The notes below the pieces were generated by a model that saw nothing but the letters and a program-made list of their open reading frames with translations, ran no database searches and had not been told where the DNA came from. The position numbers and the translations under genes were made by a program. A stretch of DNA of 64,000 bases from an uncultured Psychrobacter sp. (GTDB lineage: Bacteria > Pseudomonadota > Gammaproteobacteria > Pseudomonadales > Moraxellaceae), in contig NZ_CANMRN010000001.1 in assembly GCF_947500265.1 (NCBI RefSeq), forward strand, positions 248,001 to 312,000, given 5' to 3'. Positions within the stretch are counted from its first letter, which is position 1. Each line of letters starts with the position of its first letter. Shown here piece after piece: positions 29,059 to 37,118 of this stretch.

Positions 29059-29904
29059 TTATAGCGCTACTTGTAATGACTCAAGCTCGGCTTGTAAGGA
29101 TTCGAGCTCTGCTTGTTTCTTATCGTTTGCACGCACACTCAGTTGTTTTTCTAGTTTTTTGATTTTGGTACGGAGCTTGGCAGCAGCAATGGTGTTTTTT
29201 GCTTGTGACTCACTGATGTTTAGAGACTGACTTGCTGCATTATTGAGCTTAGCCTCTACCATACTAACGACAGGTCTACTATTGCTCGTATCAGCAAGCT
29301 GTTCTGTGACGCGTTTCAAATGAGTGTGGTAGCGCTGTCTCAAATCCTCTTGCTCTGCTATTCGCTCAGGCTCAGATATTTCTCGCTCAATTGTAACTAA
29401 GTCAATGCAATCAACAGGGCAGGGCGCGATACATAGCTCACAGCCCGTGCACAAATTTGTAAAAATCGTATGCATATGCTTACCAGTACCAACGATAGCA
29501 TCGACTGGACAAGCAGGGATGCATTTGGTGCAGCCGATACAGTCATCTTCACGGATAACCGCACGAACCTCGGTCGGACGTTCGGAAGTAGCATCTATTG
29601 GCCACTGTGAAGGCACCGCCGTCAGCGTAGTGTCAAGAGTATCTATATCGAGAGTTTGAGCAATCGCATTGGTGACTGGCTGACCACCAGGCACACATTT
29701 ATTATACGGCTCGCCATCTAATACAATCGCAGCGGCATATGGCAGGCAACCATCTGGATGCTTACATAGCCCGCACTGCGTCTGTGGCAAACAAGCATCC
29801 ACACGTGCAATTTTTGCCTGTATGTCAGCGGGCAAGGTATCAATGTGTAATGCATCGAATAAGATAGGTAGATTAACTAAGCGTATATTGGTGCTACTTT
29901 GCAT
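29059..29904 (-). CDS. rnfB: RnfB-like ferredoxin lacking the membrane helix
   Basis: A 281-residue iron-sulfur protein. Residues 30-75 form the RnfB-type [4Fe-4S] domain (LPQTQCGLCKHPDGC plus a later Cys; C44, C47, C53, C70). Residues 118-168 form a two-cluster ferredoxin with CIGCTKCIPACP (C122, 125, 128, 132) and CTGCELCIAPCP (C152, 155, 158, 162). Residues 225-281 are a Lys/Glu/Leu coiled coil. Classical RnfB has an N-terminal membrane helix; here the N-terminus is hydrophilic. No other rnf subunit gene is in the window. It probably carries electrons in the cytoplasm, but its partner is unknown. Confidence 0.85.
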   Translation of the reverse strand: MQSSTNIRLVNLPILFDALHIDTLPADIQAKIARVDACLPQTQCGLCKHPDGCLPYAAAIVLDGEPYNKCVPGGQPVTNAIAQTLDIDTLDTTLTAVPSQWPIDATSERPTEVRAVIREDDCIGCTKCIPACPVDAIVGTGKHMHTIFTNLCTGCELCIAPCPVDCIDLVTIEREISEPERIAEQEDLRQRYHTHLKRVTEQLADTSNSRPVVSMVEAKLNNAASQSLNISESQAKNTIAAAKLRTKIKKLEKQLSVRANDKKQAELESLQAELESLQVAL

Positions 29905-30006
29905 TTAATTAAGGACCTTAATACCAGTCGTTAGAATTGGTATTAGTATAAATAGAGATAAAAGGTTGAGAAAGCGGTCTTTGTAAAACAGTATCTATAA
30001 GAGCAT

Positions 30007-30091
30007 CTGCTCTGTCAGCGTTTTACTGCTCATTTTGGCGTGTTACTTACCAAAAATGAAGTTCGAAGTAAAACGCTTATAACAGGAGCAG
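30007..30091. repeat. Long nested inverted repeat between nudC and rnfB
   Basis: Three nested arm pairs form an 85-nt imperfect hairpin: CTGCTCTGT/ACAGGAGCAG (outer, one bulge), AGCGTTTTACT/AGTAAAACGCT (11 bp perfect), and CATTTTGG/CCAAAAATG (inner, one bulge). There is no T run, so a simple terminator is unlikely. It could be a dispersed palindromic element or a folded leader of the rnfB-nth transcript. Confidence 0.6.
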
Positions 30092-30160
30092 CGATTTTAA
30101 AGAGATGAGATTGAAAATACAACACTATAGTGTAATGTGGTGTTTATAGATAAGGACTGA

Positions 30161-31099
30161 TTATAAATCTATATTTTGTTCTTTAGCCACTTGGTCAATC
30201 AAATCGCGAGCGATACTACCCTTTGGCGGAATTCTAGGTAGGTTTGAGAGATCGAAGAAATCAGCATGTGCTAGCTCATCTTCTTGCAAGATAATATCGC
30301 CACTGGCATACGATGCACGAAAACCAAGCATTAAGTTAGAGGGGAATGGCCATGGCTGACTGCTCACATAGCGGATATCTGATACGCTGATATTGACCTC
30401 TTCTGCGACTTCACGTACTACGGCATGCTCCAGACTCTCTCCAACTTCTACAAACCCTGCGATCAAACCATACATTGGCGGTAGGTTTTGCTGTCCATGA
30501 CGATGATGGTGAGCCAATAAGATTTGCATCTCATCCGTCACTGGATTTTGACGAGTAATAGCAGTAATGACGCACGGTTGTACGCGAGGGTATTGGCGCA
30601 ATCGACATATTGGACAAACCATGGCACGTTCGCCTTGGTCAGCATGTACGGTAGGGCTAGCACAGCGACTACAAAACTGCGTATCTGCTTGCCAGCTTAA
30701 TAGTTGTATTGCTTGGCTAATCTGATCTGACAAAGCGACTGGCAAATGAGTCATTAGTTTTCGATAAGGAACAAAAGTGTTACCACTGCTTTCAGCAATA
30801 ATTGGTAGCGTCATGTTATGAGCAACTGCATAGTCATAAGTCATGGCGCTCGTGGCATGAGCGGTAAAGCTATGAGCCATATTGGCATCAACCGTATCAT
30901 CTGCATCGTTACCAGTGCTGTCGTCTGATAACCAATGATTTGGTGCTAGGCTCTCGTGCAGCGTTACGTGACCAACCTGATAAGCTTGCTCGCTTAAGTC
31001 ATTACTATCGGGCGATAGCTGAACTTGCAAAGGCCACCAACCATCTGGCATTTGACGGCATAAGATACTGTCATCACTTAATACAAAAGCATGGGCCAT
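30161..31099 (-). CDS. nudC: NADH pyrophosphatase / RNA deNADding enzyme NudC
   Basis: A 312-residue Nudix hydrolase that cleaves NAD(H) and, in E. coli, removes the NAD cap from RNA 5' ends. The start at 31099 has GGAA about 8 nt upstream. The zinc ribbon is CSRC...CPIC. The Nudix box GFVEVGESLEHAVVREVAEE is complete, followed by the NADH-diphosphatase signature SQPWPFPSNLM. The N-terminal 130 residues are poorly conserved, as usual for the family, and contain an acidic Asp-rich stretch. It is transcribed toward rnfB, and a large hairpin separates the two. Confidence 0.95.
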   Translation of the reverse strand: MAHAFVLSDDSILCRQMPDGWWPLQVQLSPDSNDLSEQAYQVGHVTLHESLAPNHWLSDDSTGNDADDTVDANMAHSFTAHATSAMTYDYAVAHNMTLPIIAESSGNTFVPYRKLMTHLPVALSDQISQAIQLLSWQADTQFCSRCASPTVHADQGERAMVCPICRLRQYPRVQPCVITAITRQNPVTDEMQILLAHHHRHGQQNLPPMYGLIAGFVEVGESLEHAVVREVAEEVNISVSDIRYVSSQPWPFPSNLMLGFRASYASGDIILQEDELAHADFFDLSNLPRIPPKGSIARDLIDQVAKEQNIDL

Positions 31100-31204
31100 A
31101 TAAAATTCCAAACATTATAAAGTAAGTCCGCATCGACGTAGACACAGACTGTTTTAGAGTAAAATATCATCAATTCTATGTAAACCAGATACCCATATAT
31201 GTTG

Positions 31205-31248
31205 TCAGGCTGGTTCAGCCTCATGACCAGGCTAGTTCAGCCTAATGA
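31205..31248. repeat. Tandem 22-bp dyads upstream of nudC
   Basis: Two adjacent 22-bp units (31205-31226 and 31227-31248) differ at two positions. Each contains the interrupted dyad AGGCT-N5-AGCCT. Spaced by two helical turns and lying about 105-150 bp before the nudC start, they resemble a tandem operator, though chance duplication is possible. Confidence 0.45.
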
Positions 31249-31358
31249 CTGTAGCGCTTTCACGTGCCTGACTTGTACCTACATTATCTTGAATTATCTA
31301 TATTTAAATGAGATGTCATGGTTAAGAGGTGATGACCATGACATGACAATGAGAAAAG

Positions 31359-33041
31359 TTAAGCAGCAAGTAAATGGCTTAAGCTCTGTTGACCAACATC
31401 AAGCGCTTGCTTGCTGACAGGATGATTATTCTCAAAACCATCTAAGTGATGATCGACCGCCATGATAACATCAGCGATGCAGGCTAATGTACTGTCTTCG
31501 ATACGTCGTCCGCTTTCGATACGCTTTTCAATATAGTTGGCTAGCTGACTCAGCATGCTGGCAGGTGTGGCCAGTTGTAAGAAACGTACTGCGCCTGCTA
31601 CTTGACGCATCATCCCAGGAATATTTTGGATATTGAGCATATCGCGTTCAGGCTCCGCCAAATAATCATTGATGGCTTGCTCGGCACTAGCAATCGCAGT
31701 TCGGCTTTCTTGTATCAAGGTATCATTGGCGGTATTAAGCTGATGCAATGAGATATGCGGGTTATTCAGTGGTAGATAGATTGCCCCTGGTGTATGCATC
31801 TCTGCCATAGCAATGGTGGCGTTCTCTGCATGCATTAACGCTAGTAGCAAATGATCGAAATCTTCAGGAGAAGGCGCTTGCCAATGGCTCACAGCTTCTG
31901 CTGCTTCACCAAGACTATTGGCTGCGTTGGACAGACCTAATAAACGTAATGCCGAACTAAGTTCAGTCAACTCTTTAATAATCTGCGCTGTCTGCATGTC
32001 AATAGGATTGATTGAATCGCCACGTGCATAACTGTCTACGTGTTCTTTAATGCTATTAATCTGATTTTGAATAATTGTGTTTAACGTATCGGTAAGTTCG
32101 CGGTTAGGACCGAATAGAAAGCGCTTCATTTGTTCTAGCTGAGCACCTTCTAAATGATTGCTTGCATACTGTTCACGTAGTTGATGCGCTTGCTCGTTAT
32201 CACGTTGACAGGCAAAGCTCACTAAATCTGCAAAGCGGGTATCCATGACTGGTAAATAGCTTTGAAATTGCTGCTCTAAATAGATAAGTGTGTGTTTTTG
32301 ACTCAGATTTAATGGTAATACTGCTGCGATATCAGTCACGGCAGCAGTCGCCGCTTGCCAAAACAAACTATCAGTATTTGCAGCGATTAATGCACAAGCT
32401 GCACTCATAGCATCCAGCTTTTGCTGATCCGCAGAGTCAATGTTGCCATCTTGATTGAGTAGTGCAATGCTAAGGCCACTACGATACGCGTTGGTCAGCA
32501 ACTCTGTGTCTAGATTAAGTGCGCTTAGAGATTCAAAGTTTTGTTCAGGATTGGCGATGATGACACTACTGCTACCAAATGCAGAAAAATAGTCTGCTGT
32601 AATAGGAGCTTTTTGACTATGCGCATTAAGCTTGTTGATTACAGGTATGAGTAGAGTAGGCTCTACCGATTCAGTCAATAGTACAAACTCGACATAACGA
32701 TCCAAGGTCATGATGGCTTCTGATAGATCCATGATCAAATCAGTATCGTTGTTATCACCATTGTCATAAAGTCTCTGTAGACCACTAACAATAGCATCAT
32801 TTAATGCTTCTGCACCGACTAAAGAAATCAGTTTGAAAATACAAGACAGCTGCTTTAATACTTCGATAGAATCTGACAACAAAGGCGCCTGACTACTATC
32901 ATCATTGAACTCACCCAGATGAATTTCAGTATCCTTGAGAGTTGCTATAACCTCATCATGCAGTAAATGGAGTGATGGTAGGTTAAAATCAGTAACACTA
33001 AGCGTTGGGGCGGTTAGCTTCATTTGCGCAGACTGGTCCAT
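31359..33041 (-). CDS. fimL: FimL-like twitching-motility regulator (degenerate Hpt protein)
   Basis: A 560-residue protein, matching the length of Pseudomonas FimL, which is related to the N-terminal part of the ChpA/PilL histidine kinase but lacks phosphotransfer histidines. FimL influences type IV pili and cAMP/Vfr signalling. The start at 33041 (MDQSAQMKLTAP) has GGAA upstream; the preceding TTG reading is not supported. The protein is all-helical, with repeated four-helix units, for example LIMDLSEAIMTLDRYVEFVLL near residue 100 and CIADVIMAVDHHLDGFE near the C-terminus. No kinase, receiver or membrane segment is seen. Assignment is from pattern and length, so moderately sure. Confidence 0.75.
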   Translation of the reverse strand: MDQSAQMKLTAPTLSVTDFNLPSLHLLHDEVIATLKDTEIHLGEFNDDSSQAPLLSDSIEVLKQLSCIFKLISLVGAEALNDAIVSGLQRLYDNGDNNDTDLIMDLSEAIMTLDRYVEFVLLTESVEPTLLIPVINKLNAHSQKAPITADYFSAFGSSSVIIANPEQNFESLSALNLDTELLTNAYRSGLSIALLNQDGNIDSADQQKLDAMSAACALIAANTDSLFWQAATAAVTDIAAVLPLNLSQKHTLIYLEQQFQSYLPVMDTRFADLVSFACQRDNEQAHQLREQYASNHLEGAQLEQMKRFLFGPNRELTDTLNTIIQNQINSIKEHVDSYARGDSINPIDMQTAQIIKELTELSSALRLLGLSNAANSLGEAAEAVSHWQAPSPEDFDHLLLALMHAENATIAMAEMHTPGAIYLPLNNPHISLHQLNTANDTLIQESRTAIASAEQAINDYLAEPERDMLNIQNIPGMMRQVAGAVRFLQLATPASMLSQLANYIEKRIESGRRIEDSTLACIADVIMAVDHHLDGFENNHPVSKQALDVGQQSLSHLLAA

Positions 33042-33188
33042 AAGTATTTTTCCATAATGTACTGATGAGAATAGCAATAGTGTAAATTTGATTCAGAAAG
33101 TATTAGCTAGTGATGTTTTAACGCTTTCTATCATAATAATCAAGACTAAATTATACAAATGTCGGTTCAATAAAAATTCAAAGGACAA

Positions 33189-34835
33189 TTACATGCTAGC
33201 TTTTAGGGCAGGATAATCTGCTGCCAAAGCGGCATACCAGCTTTGGTCAGCAGTTTCATCCGCCGTTGAAGCCAGTAATAAATTTGCTAAATTGGCGAAA
33301 CTTGCATGAGCGGTTTGTCCGCCATCGGTATCTGTATCGTCTTCGATGGCAAGCGTGACCTGTCCACCAGTCATCGCCAGATAAACTTCGGCTAAAATCT
33401 CTGAATCAAGTAATGCTCCGTGAAAAGTACGGTCTTGTTTACCAACATCTAGGCGACGCACGAGGGCATCTAGCGTGTTTTTTTGCCCAGGGTACTGCTG
33501 CTTGGCCATCGCCAGTGAATCGGTTACTTGCACTCGATTGGCAAAGTCATTCAGACCAATTTTTGCAAACTCCATATTTAAGAAGCTCATATCAAAAGTA
33601 GCGTTATGAGCGATAATCTCAGCGCCGTCCATAAAGTCATACAAAGACTGAGCCACTTGGTCAAAGGTCGGCTTGTCAGTCAAAAATGCTTCAGAGATAC
33701 CATGAATACGAATGACTTCATCATCCATACCGCGCTGCGGATTGATATAAACATGCAGCTTCTCACCAGTAAACTTACGTCCGACCAGCTCCACAATACC
33801 GACCTCGATAATACGGTCGCCTTTTAGTGCATCAAGCCCTGTGGTTTCCGTATCCATGATAAGCTGCCGATCTGCTTCATGGCGATGTATCGGCTTTGGT
33901 AGTAGCGGCTTGAAATATGGGTTGGCACGGCTAGTATCCCCATCGAACTTAGGGGCATCAGATTCTACACTTGGCAATATATCATTGTCGACGGTATCAT
34001 CTAGGTGCGTTTGAATATCGGGCATAGCTTTGGTACTCGTCGGGTTGTATGTATTGTCTTGATGGCTGTTAGATTCTACAGCAATGTCTTTATTTATCTT
34101 AAGGGTGCTAGCTGTACTCTGACTATCTTCTCTTAGCGGTTCAGGTTCTAAGAGCTCTTCATCAAACTCATCGTCCATCATATCTAAACCCAATGGATCA
34201 AAACTTAGCCAGTCAGCGCTAGACGTATTTTGCAAGGTATCAGTTTTAGCGTCAGTATTAGTATCAATATCAGTCGCTACGTAGTCTTTTTTTTTAGTCG
34301 TCTCTGCTTTACCGACTATATCTGAATGCCCGCTGTTGGATGTGACACCTAGGTTTGCCAGCTCATCTGCTTTTTCATTACCAGCATGTCCAGCGTGACC
34401 CTTGACCCAATGCCAGCTAACATCACGCTGTTGGCAGAGTTTATCCAATTGTTGCCATAGGTCTTGATTGGCGACGGGCTTTTTACTGGCAGTTTTCCAG
34501 CCCTTTTTCTTCCAACCTTCAATCCATTCAGTGATGCCTTTTTTGACATAACTGGAGTCAGTCCAAATCTCAAGAGTATGCTCATGCGGGCTATGAGTCA
34601 GGGCTTGTATCGCACCCATTAGCTCCATACGGTTATTGGTGGTTGCTTTGTCGCCGCCGTACAAATCTTGCGTGCTGCCATCACTAAATATAAGATGTAC
34701 GCCCCAGCCGCCAGCGCCAGGATTGCCTTTGCAAGCACCATCAGTATAGGCCACAGTGGTATTTGTTTTAGCGGCCAATGGATCAATCGCGTTGTCTTTA
34801 TGAGTGTTTGGCATTGAATTACGGTTGTCTGACAT
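33189..34835 (-). CDS. rnhA-dnaQ: Fused ribonuclease HI - DNA polymerase III epsilon exonuclease
   Basis: A 548-residue fusion. Residues 25-165 are RNase HI, with Asp32 ([13 protein letters not shown]), Glu71 (NRMELMG), Asp93 (WTDSSYV) and the [16 protein letters not shown] motif. It would remove RNA from RNA-DNA hybrids. Residues 165-320 are an acidic, Asp/Ser/Thr-rich linker. Residues 323-500 are the DnaQ proofreading exonuclease: DTE at 328-330, AHNATFD (Asp415), and His472/Asp477 in HGALLDSE. In E. coli the two are separate, divergent neighbouring genes. A C-terminal 50-residue segment presumably binds the polymerase. The frame is open throughout, so this is not an assembly join. Start ATG 34835 has a weak RBS; Met8 is an alternative. 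Confidence 0.95.
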   Translation of the reverse strand: MSDNRNSMPNTHKDNAIDPLAAKTNTTVAYTDGACKGNPGAGGWGVHLIFSDGSTQDLYGGDKATTNNRMELMGAIQALTHSPHEHTLEIWTDSSYVKKGITEWIEGWKKKGWKTASKKPVANQDLWQQLDKLCQQRDVSWHWVKGHAGHAGNEKADELANLGVTSNSGHSDIVGKAETTKKKDYVATDIDTNTDAKTDTLQNTSSADWLSFDPLGLDMMDDEFDEELLEPEPLREDSQSTASTLKINKDIAVESNSHQDNTYNPTSTKAMPDIQTHLDDTVDNDILPSVESDAPKFDGDTSRANPYFKPLLPKPIHRHEADRQLIMDTETTGLDALKGDRIIEVGIVELVGRKFTGEKLHVYINPQRGMDDEVIRIHGISEAFLTDKPTFDQVAQSLYDFMDGAEIIAHNATFDMSFLNMEFAKIGLNDFANRVQVTDSLAMAKQQYPGQKNTLDALVRRLDVGKQDRTFHGALLDSEILAEVYLAMTGGQVTLAIEDDTDTDGGQTAHASFANLANLLLASTADETADQSWYAALAADYPALKASM

Positions 34836-35117
34836 AAAAGAGTATGGACCTGATAAGTGGTAAGCATAGGGTAGTACTAGAGCATCTCGTTCACGCTATT
34901 CGAACGATGATGATGACGTTGTGAGTATAGCAAATCTATCATAAATATGGGCAGTCGTAATGCACAAAGTCAGAAAACCCTTACGGTAACTTATAACATA
35001 ATAGTAACGTCCTGGTTTTCTGTTAAAATAGCGAAGCTCGCTGAAAGCCACTGGTTTTTAATGACAGAGCTGTCTTTGCTACAAAGATGCCCAAGCGCAC
35101 TTTTCTTATACAGCTAT

Positions 35118-35294
35118 CTAGGGCGTGTCATCAATTAGCACATTGATGCAATTTATGGCCTTAAAATGGCTAAATTTTCGCTAAACTGTGTCAAAGTTCT
35201 TGTCAATATGTTTATATTCACTGCGAATTTTTCCTTGGTTAGCATCAATTTATCTTATTTTAATGCTCATAATCTAATTGGTGACACGCCCTAG
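35118..35294. mobile_element. MITE-like element, 177 bp, 21-bp terminal inverted repeats
   Basis: The left end (35118-35138) and right end (35274-35294) are inverted repeats with 20 of 21 positions matching, ending CTAGGGCGTGTCA. The core is A+T-rich with subterminal GATGCAATTTA / TAAATTGATGC complementarity and no transposase frame. If the element proper starts at GGGCGTG, it is flanked by TA on both sides, suggesting a TA target duplication. It is probably a non-autonomous derivative of an IS. It lies 65 bp before a lipoprotein gene. Confidence 0.7.
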
Positions 35295-35358
35295 TGACAT
35301 TTTGATAATAGTACACCTAATAAAAGTTTTTAATGCATGATTGCAGGATAACCCCATT

Positions 35359-35904
35359 ATGTCCTTACGCTCGAATTTATTTAATAAGAGACTGACGTAT
35401 CTGATGCTCAGTGTAACTGCCAGCAGCGCGATTTTTCTGAGCGCTTGTAATGATACTAGCCCTCAAGCAGATACCGAAGTCGCGTCCGATCTGTCTGTCT
35501 TTGAGGGTTGTTATACAGTGAGTCAAGATGAGCCTGCTCAGATAAAAGTCAGCCAGCAAGACGACACTTGGGTGATGCAGATGAAAGAGCCCGTCACTGC
35601 TAAGCGCGTCTGGGATACTCCAGAGCCGTTAGAAGTGATAGACAATAGCGATATACCGCAGTTCTTCTCTATCGATCCAGATAATGTCGATGCGGTTATT
35701 GGTCGTCCTGATCGAGTGCTTGTACTGGCTCATGTCAAACCAGCCTACGCAAATATTGATCCGCTCTTAGACAGTGAGTACTTGTCGTATATTTATCGAG
35801 GTGCCAACACGATCTATCACGTGGAATGTGATGAGGTGAATACTGATATTTTAGCCAATCCACATGCTAATCTTGTTATCAATAATGTTAATGATAGTAT
35901 TTAA
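35359..35904 (+). CDS. Putative lipoprotein, function unknown
   Basis: A 181-residue exported protein. The start at ATG 35359 (AGGA about 10 nt upstream) gives a lipoprotein signal ending FLSAC with Cys30. The mature part is acidic and has one short conserved-looking unit, FEGCYTVSQDEPAQIKVSQ. A second Cys near the C-terminus (YHVECDEV) could pair with the Cys in FEGCY. I do not recognise a family. The MITE-like element ends 64 bp upstream of the ATG and may have displaced or supplied its promoter. The remaining gap 34836-35117 holds no gene. Confidence 0.7.
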   Translation: MSLRSNLFNKRLTYLMLSVTASSAIFLSACNDTSPQADTEVASDLSVFEGCYTVSQDEPAQIKVSQQDDTWVMQMKEPVTAKRVWDTPEPLEVIDNSDIPQFFSIDPDNVDAVIGRPDRVLVLAHVKPAYANIDPLLDSEYLSYIYRGANTIYHVECDEVNTDILANPHANLVINNVNDSI

Positions 35905-36020
35905 ATAAGTATTGATGATAGTACTTGGATAAGTATCGACTATAAATATCATTGTTGGTCGATGATATTTGTATAGGCAGTATCTTGTTATAAACAGTCA
36001 TACCATTAGAGTTAAGCGAT

Positions 36021-36326
36021 ATGAATTTTTTTAGTTACGTGGTGTTAGGCGGGTTTTCTTATGCAGCTGGTTGGGCGGTAAGAACGTATGTATTAGACAA
36101 ACAACCGACGCCTGAGCAGCCTTATAATTTGAAACATCCTGCGATTTTGGCATATTTGGGTGCATTTTTTATTATCATGTTGATCGTTTCGTGGCTGCTT
36201 GGTCGCTATGCACTTGGTCATGCTGCGATTGATTTACCTTTCATCATTGTCAATAGTCTCGTTGCGACATTCGTCTACTCGTTTGGTCTTAATCCAGAAA
36301 AAGCTAATTATGAAGTGCCTGATTAA
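36021..36326 (+). CDS. Small inner-membrane protein, function unknown
   Basis: A 101-residue protein with three likely membrane segments: residues 4-22 (YVVLGGFSYAAGWAV), 45-62 (ILAYLGAFFIIMLIVSWLL) and 72-92 (DLPFIIVNSLVATFVYSFGL). A short polar PEQPYNLKHP loop lies between the first and second. No motif or family recognised. It starts 116 bp after the lipoprotein gene, same strand, and ends at a strong bidirectional terminator. Confidence 0.65.
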   Translation: MNFFSYVVLGGFSYAAGWAVRTYVLDKQPTPEQPYNLKHPAILAYLGAFFIIMLIVSWLLGRYALGHAAIDLPFIIVNSLVATFVYSFGLNPEKANYEVPD

Positions 36327-36355
36327 AATATAGTATTAAATGAGTTAAAGATAAC

Positions 36356-36398
36356 AAAAGCCACGACCGAAAAGTTAATTCGCGGTCGTGGCTTTTTT
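36356..36398. terminator. Bidirectional terminator
   Basis: Perfect 14-bp stem AAAAGCCACGACCG / CGGTCGTGGCTTTT with a 13-nt loop and T tracts on both strands, between convergent genes ending at 36326 and 36436. Confidence 0.9.
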
Positions 36399-36435
36399 GA
36401 TAGTGCAGTTTTTTAATAGCTGAAAGTATTAATAT

Positions 36436-36915
36436 TTATGAGGCTTTCTTAAGATTAGTACCAGTCTCGTCGCTGTCTTTCTCATCAGTACTAGTCTTGT
36501 CGTTATCAGTCTTATCCGTATTATTGTTAGATTCTAACTTGTTTTTAGTATTCGATTGTTCCTGCTTCCATTCTTTGTATTTTTGCAGATCTTTTCTGGC
36601 CTGCTTTAAACAAAATTTAAGTATTAGCGCATCATCGATATGACCGATAAACGGAATAGAGTCAGGAATGAGGTCAATTGGATTTAGCACATAGAGCGCA
36701 CCAATAACGCCAGCTGAAATTGTTTTGAAAGGAATCTTACGGTAGTCACCTTTATAATAGTCTTTGACAAGACTCATAAACAGCATTAAATCGTCACTAA
36801 ACGGTTCAAGGTAGCCGCTATCTTCTAACTTTTCTTTCAGCTTGTCTTCTTTGCCCAGCAAGTATTCTAAATTAGAGTCAAGTGACTTGTTTTTATCGGT
36901 TTTTTTATTAAACAT
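36436..36915 (-). CDS. YkvA-like DUF1232 protein
   Basis: A 159-residue protein with a central DUF1232 domain (about residues 55-105): the hydrophobic VIGALYVLNPIDLIPDSIPF hairpin followed by GHIDDALILKFCLKQAR. The NPIDLIPDxIPxxGxxDD pattern defines the family, which is membrane-associated and of unknown function. The C-terminal 40 residues are a low-complexity Lys/Asn/Asp/Thr tail. It is monocistronic and convergent with the preceding membrane protein gene. Confidence 0.85.
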   Translation of the reverse strand: MFNKKTDKNKSLDSNLEYLLGKEDKLKEKLEDSGYLEPFSDDLMLFMSLVKDYYKGDYRKIPFKTISAGVIGALYVLNPIDLIPDSIPFIGHIDDALILKFCLKQARKDLQKYKEWKQEQSNTKNKLESNNNTDKTDNDKTSTDEKDSDETGTNLKKAS

Positions 36916-37118
36916 AATTATTACCCTTTGTTTTTTGCGATGAATTTGTATTTACAGTAACAAATCTGATCGACCTATATTGTGTGTCTCAGTAGCGAAA
37001 AAGTAAATATCGGTAAAGATTAGGCAACCATCAGTGTCAGAAAAGCGTCTACAATATGCTGCCACAAGGTCTAAAAACACAAGTCATAAAAATAAAAGCG
37101 ATAAGGTAGCAGCAAGAT

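Noticed and set aside
29059..29904. Rnf complex locus
   Set aside because: Only the RnfB-like subunit is present; flanking genes are nth and nudC.
31199..31417. 72-codon frame over the tandem dyads
   Set aside because: It overlaps the fimL 3' end on the opposite strand and the repeat units; no RBS or homology pattern.
34947..35138. Short frame running into the MITE-like left end
   Set aside because: No RBS and it overlaps a terminal inverted repeat; composition explains it.
35118..35294. Complete insertion sequence
   Set aside because: Only 177 bp and no transposase frame, so at most a non-autonomous element.
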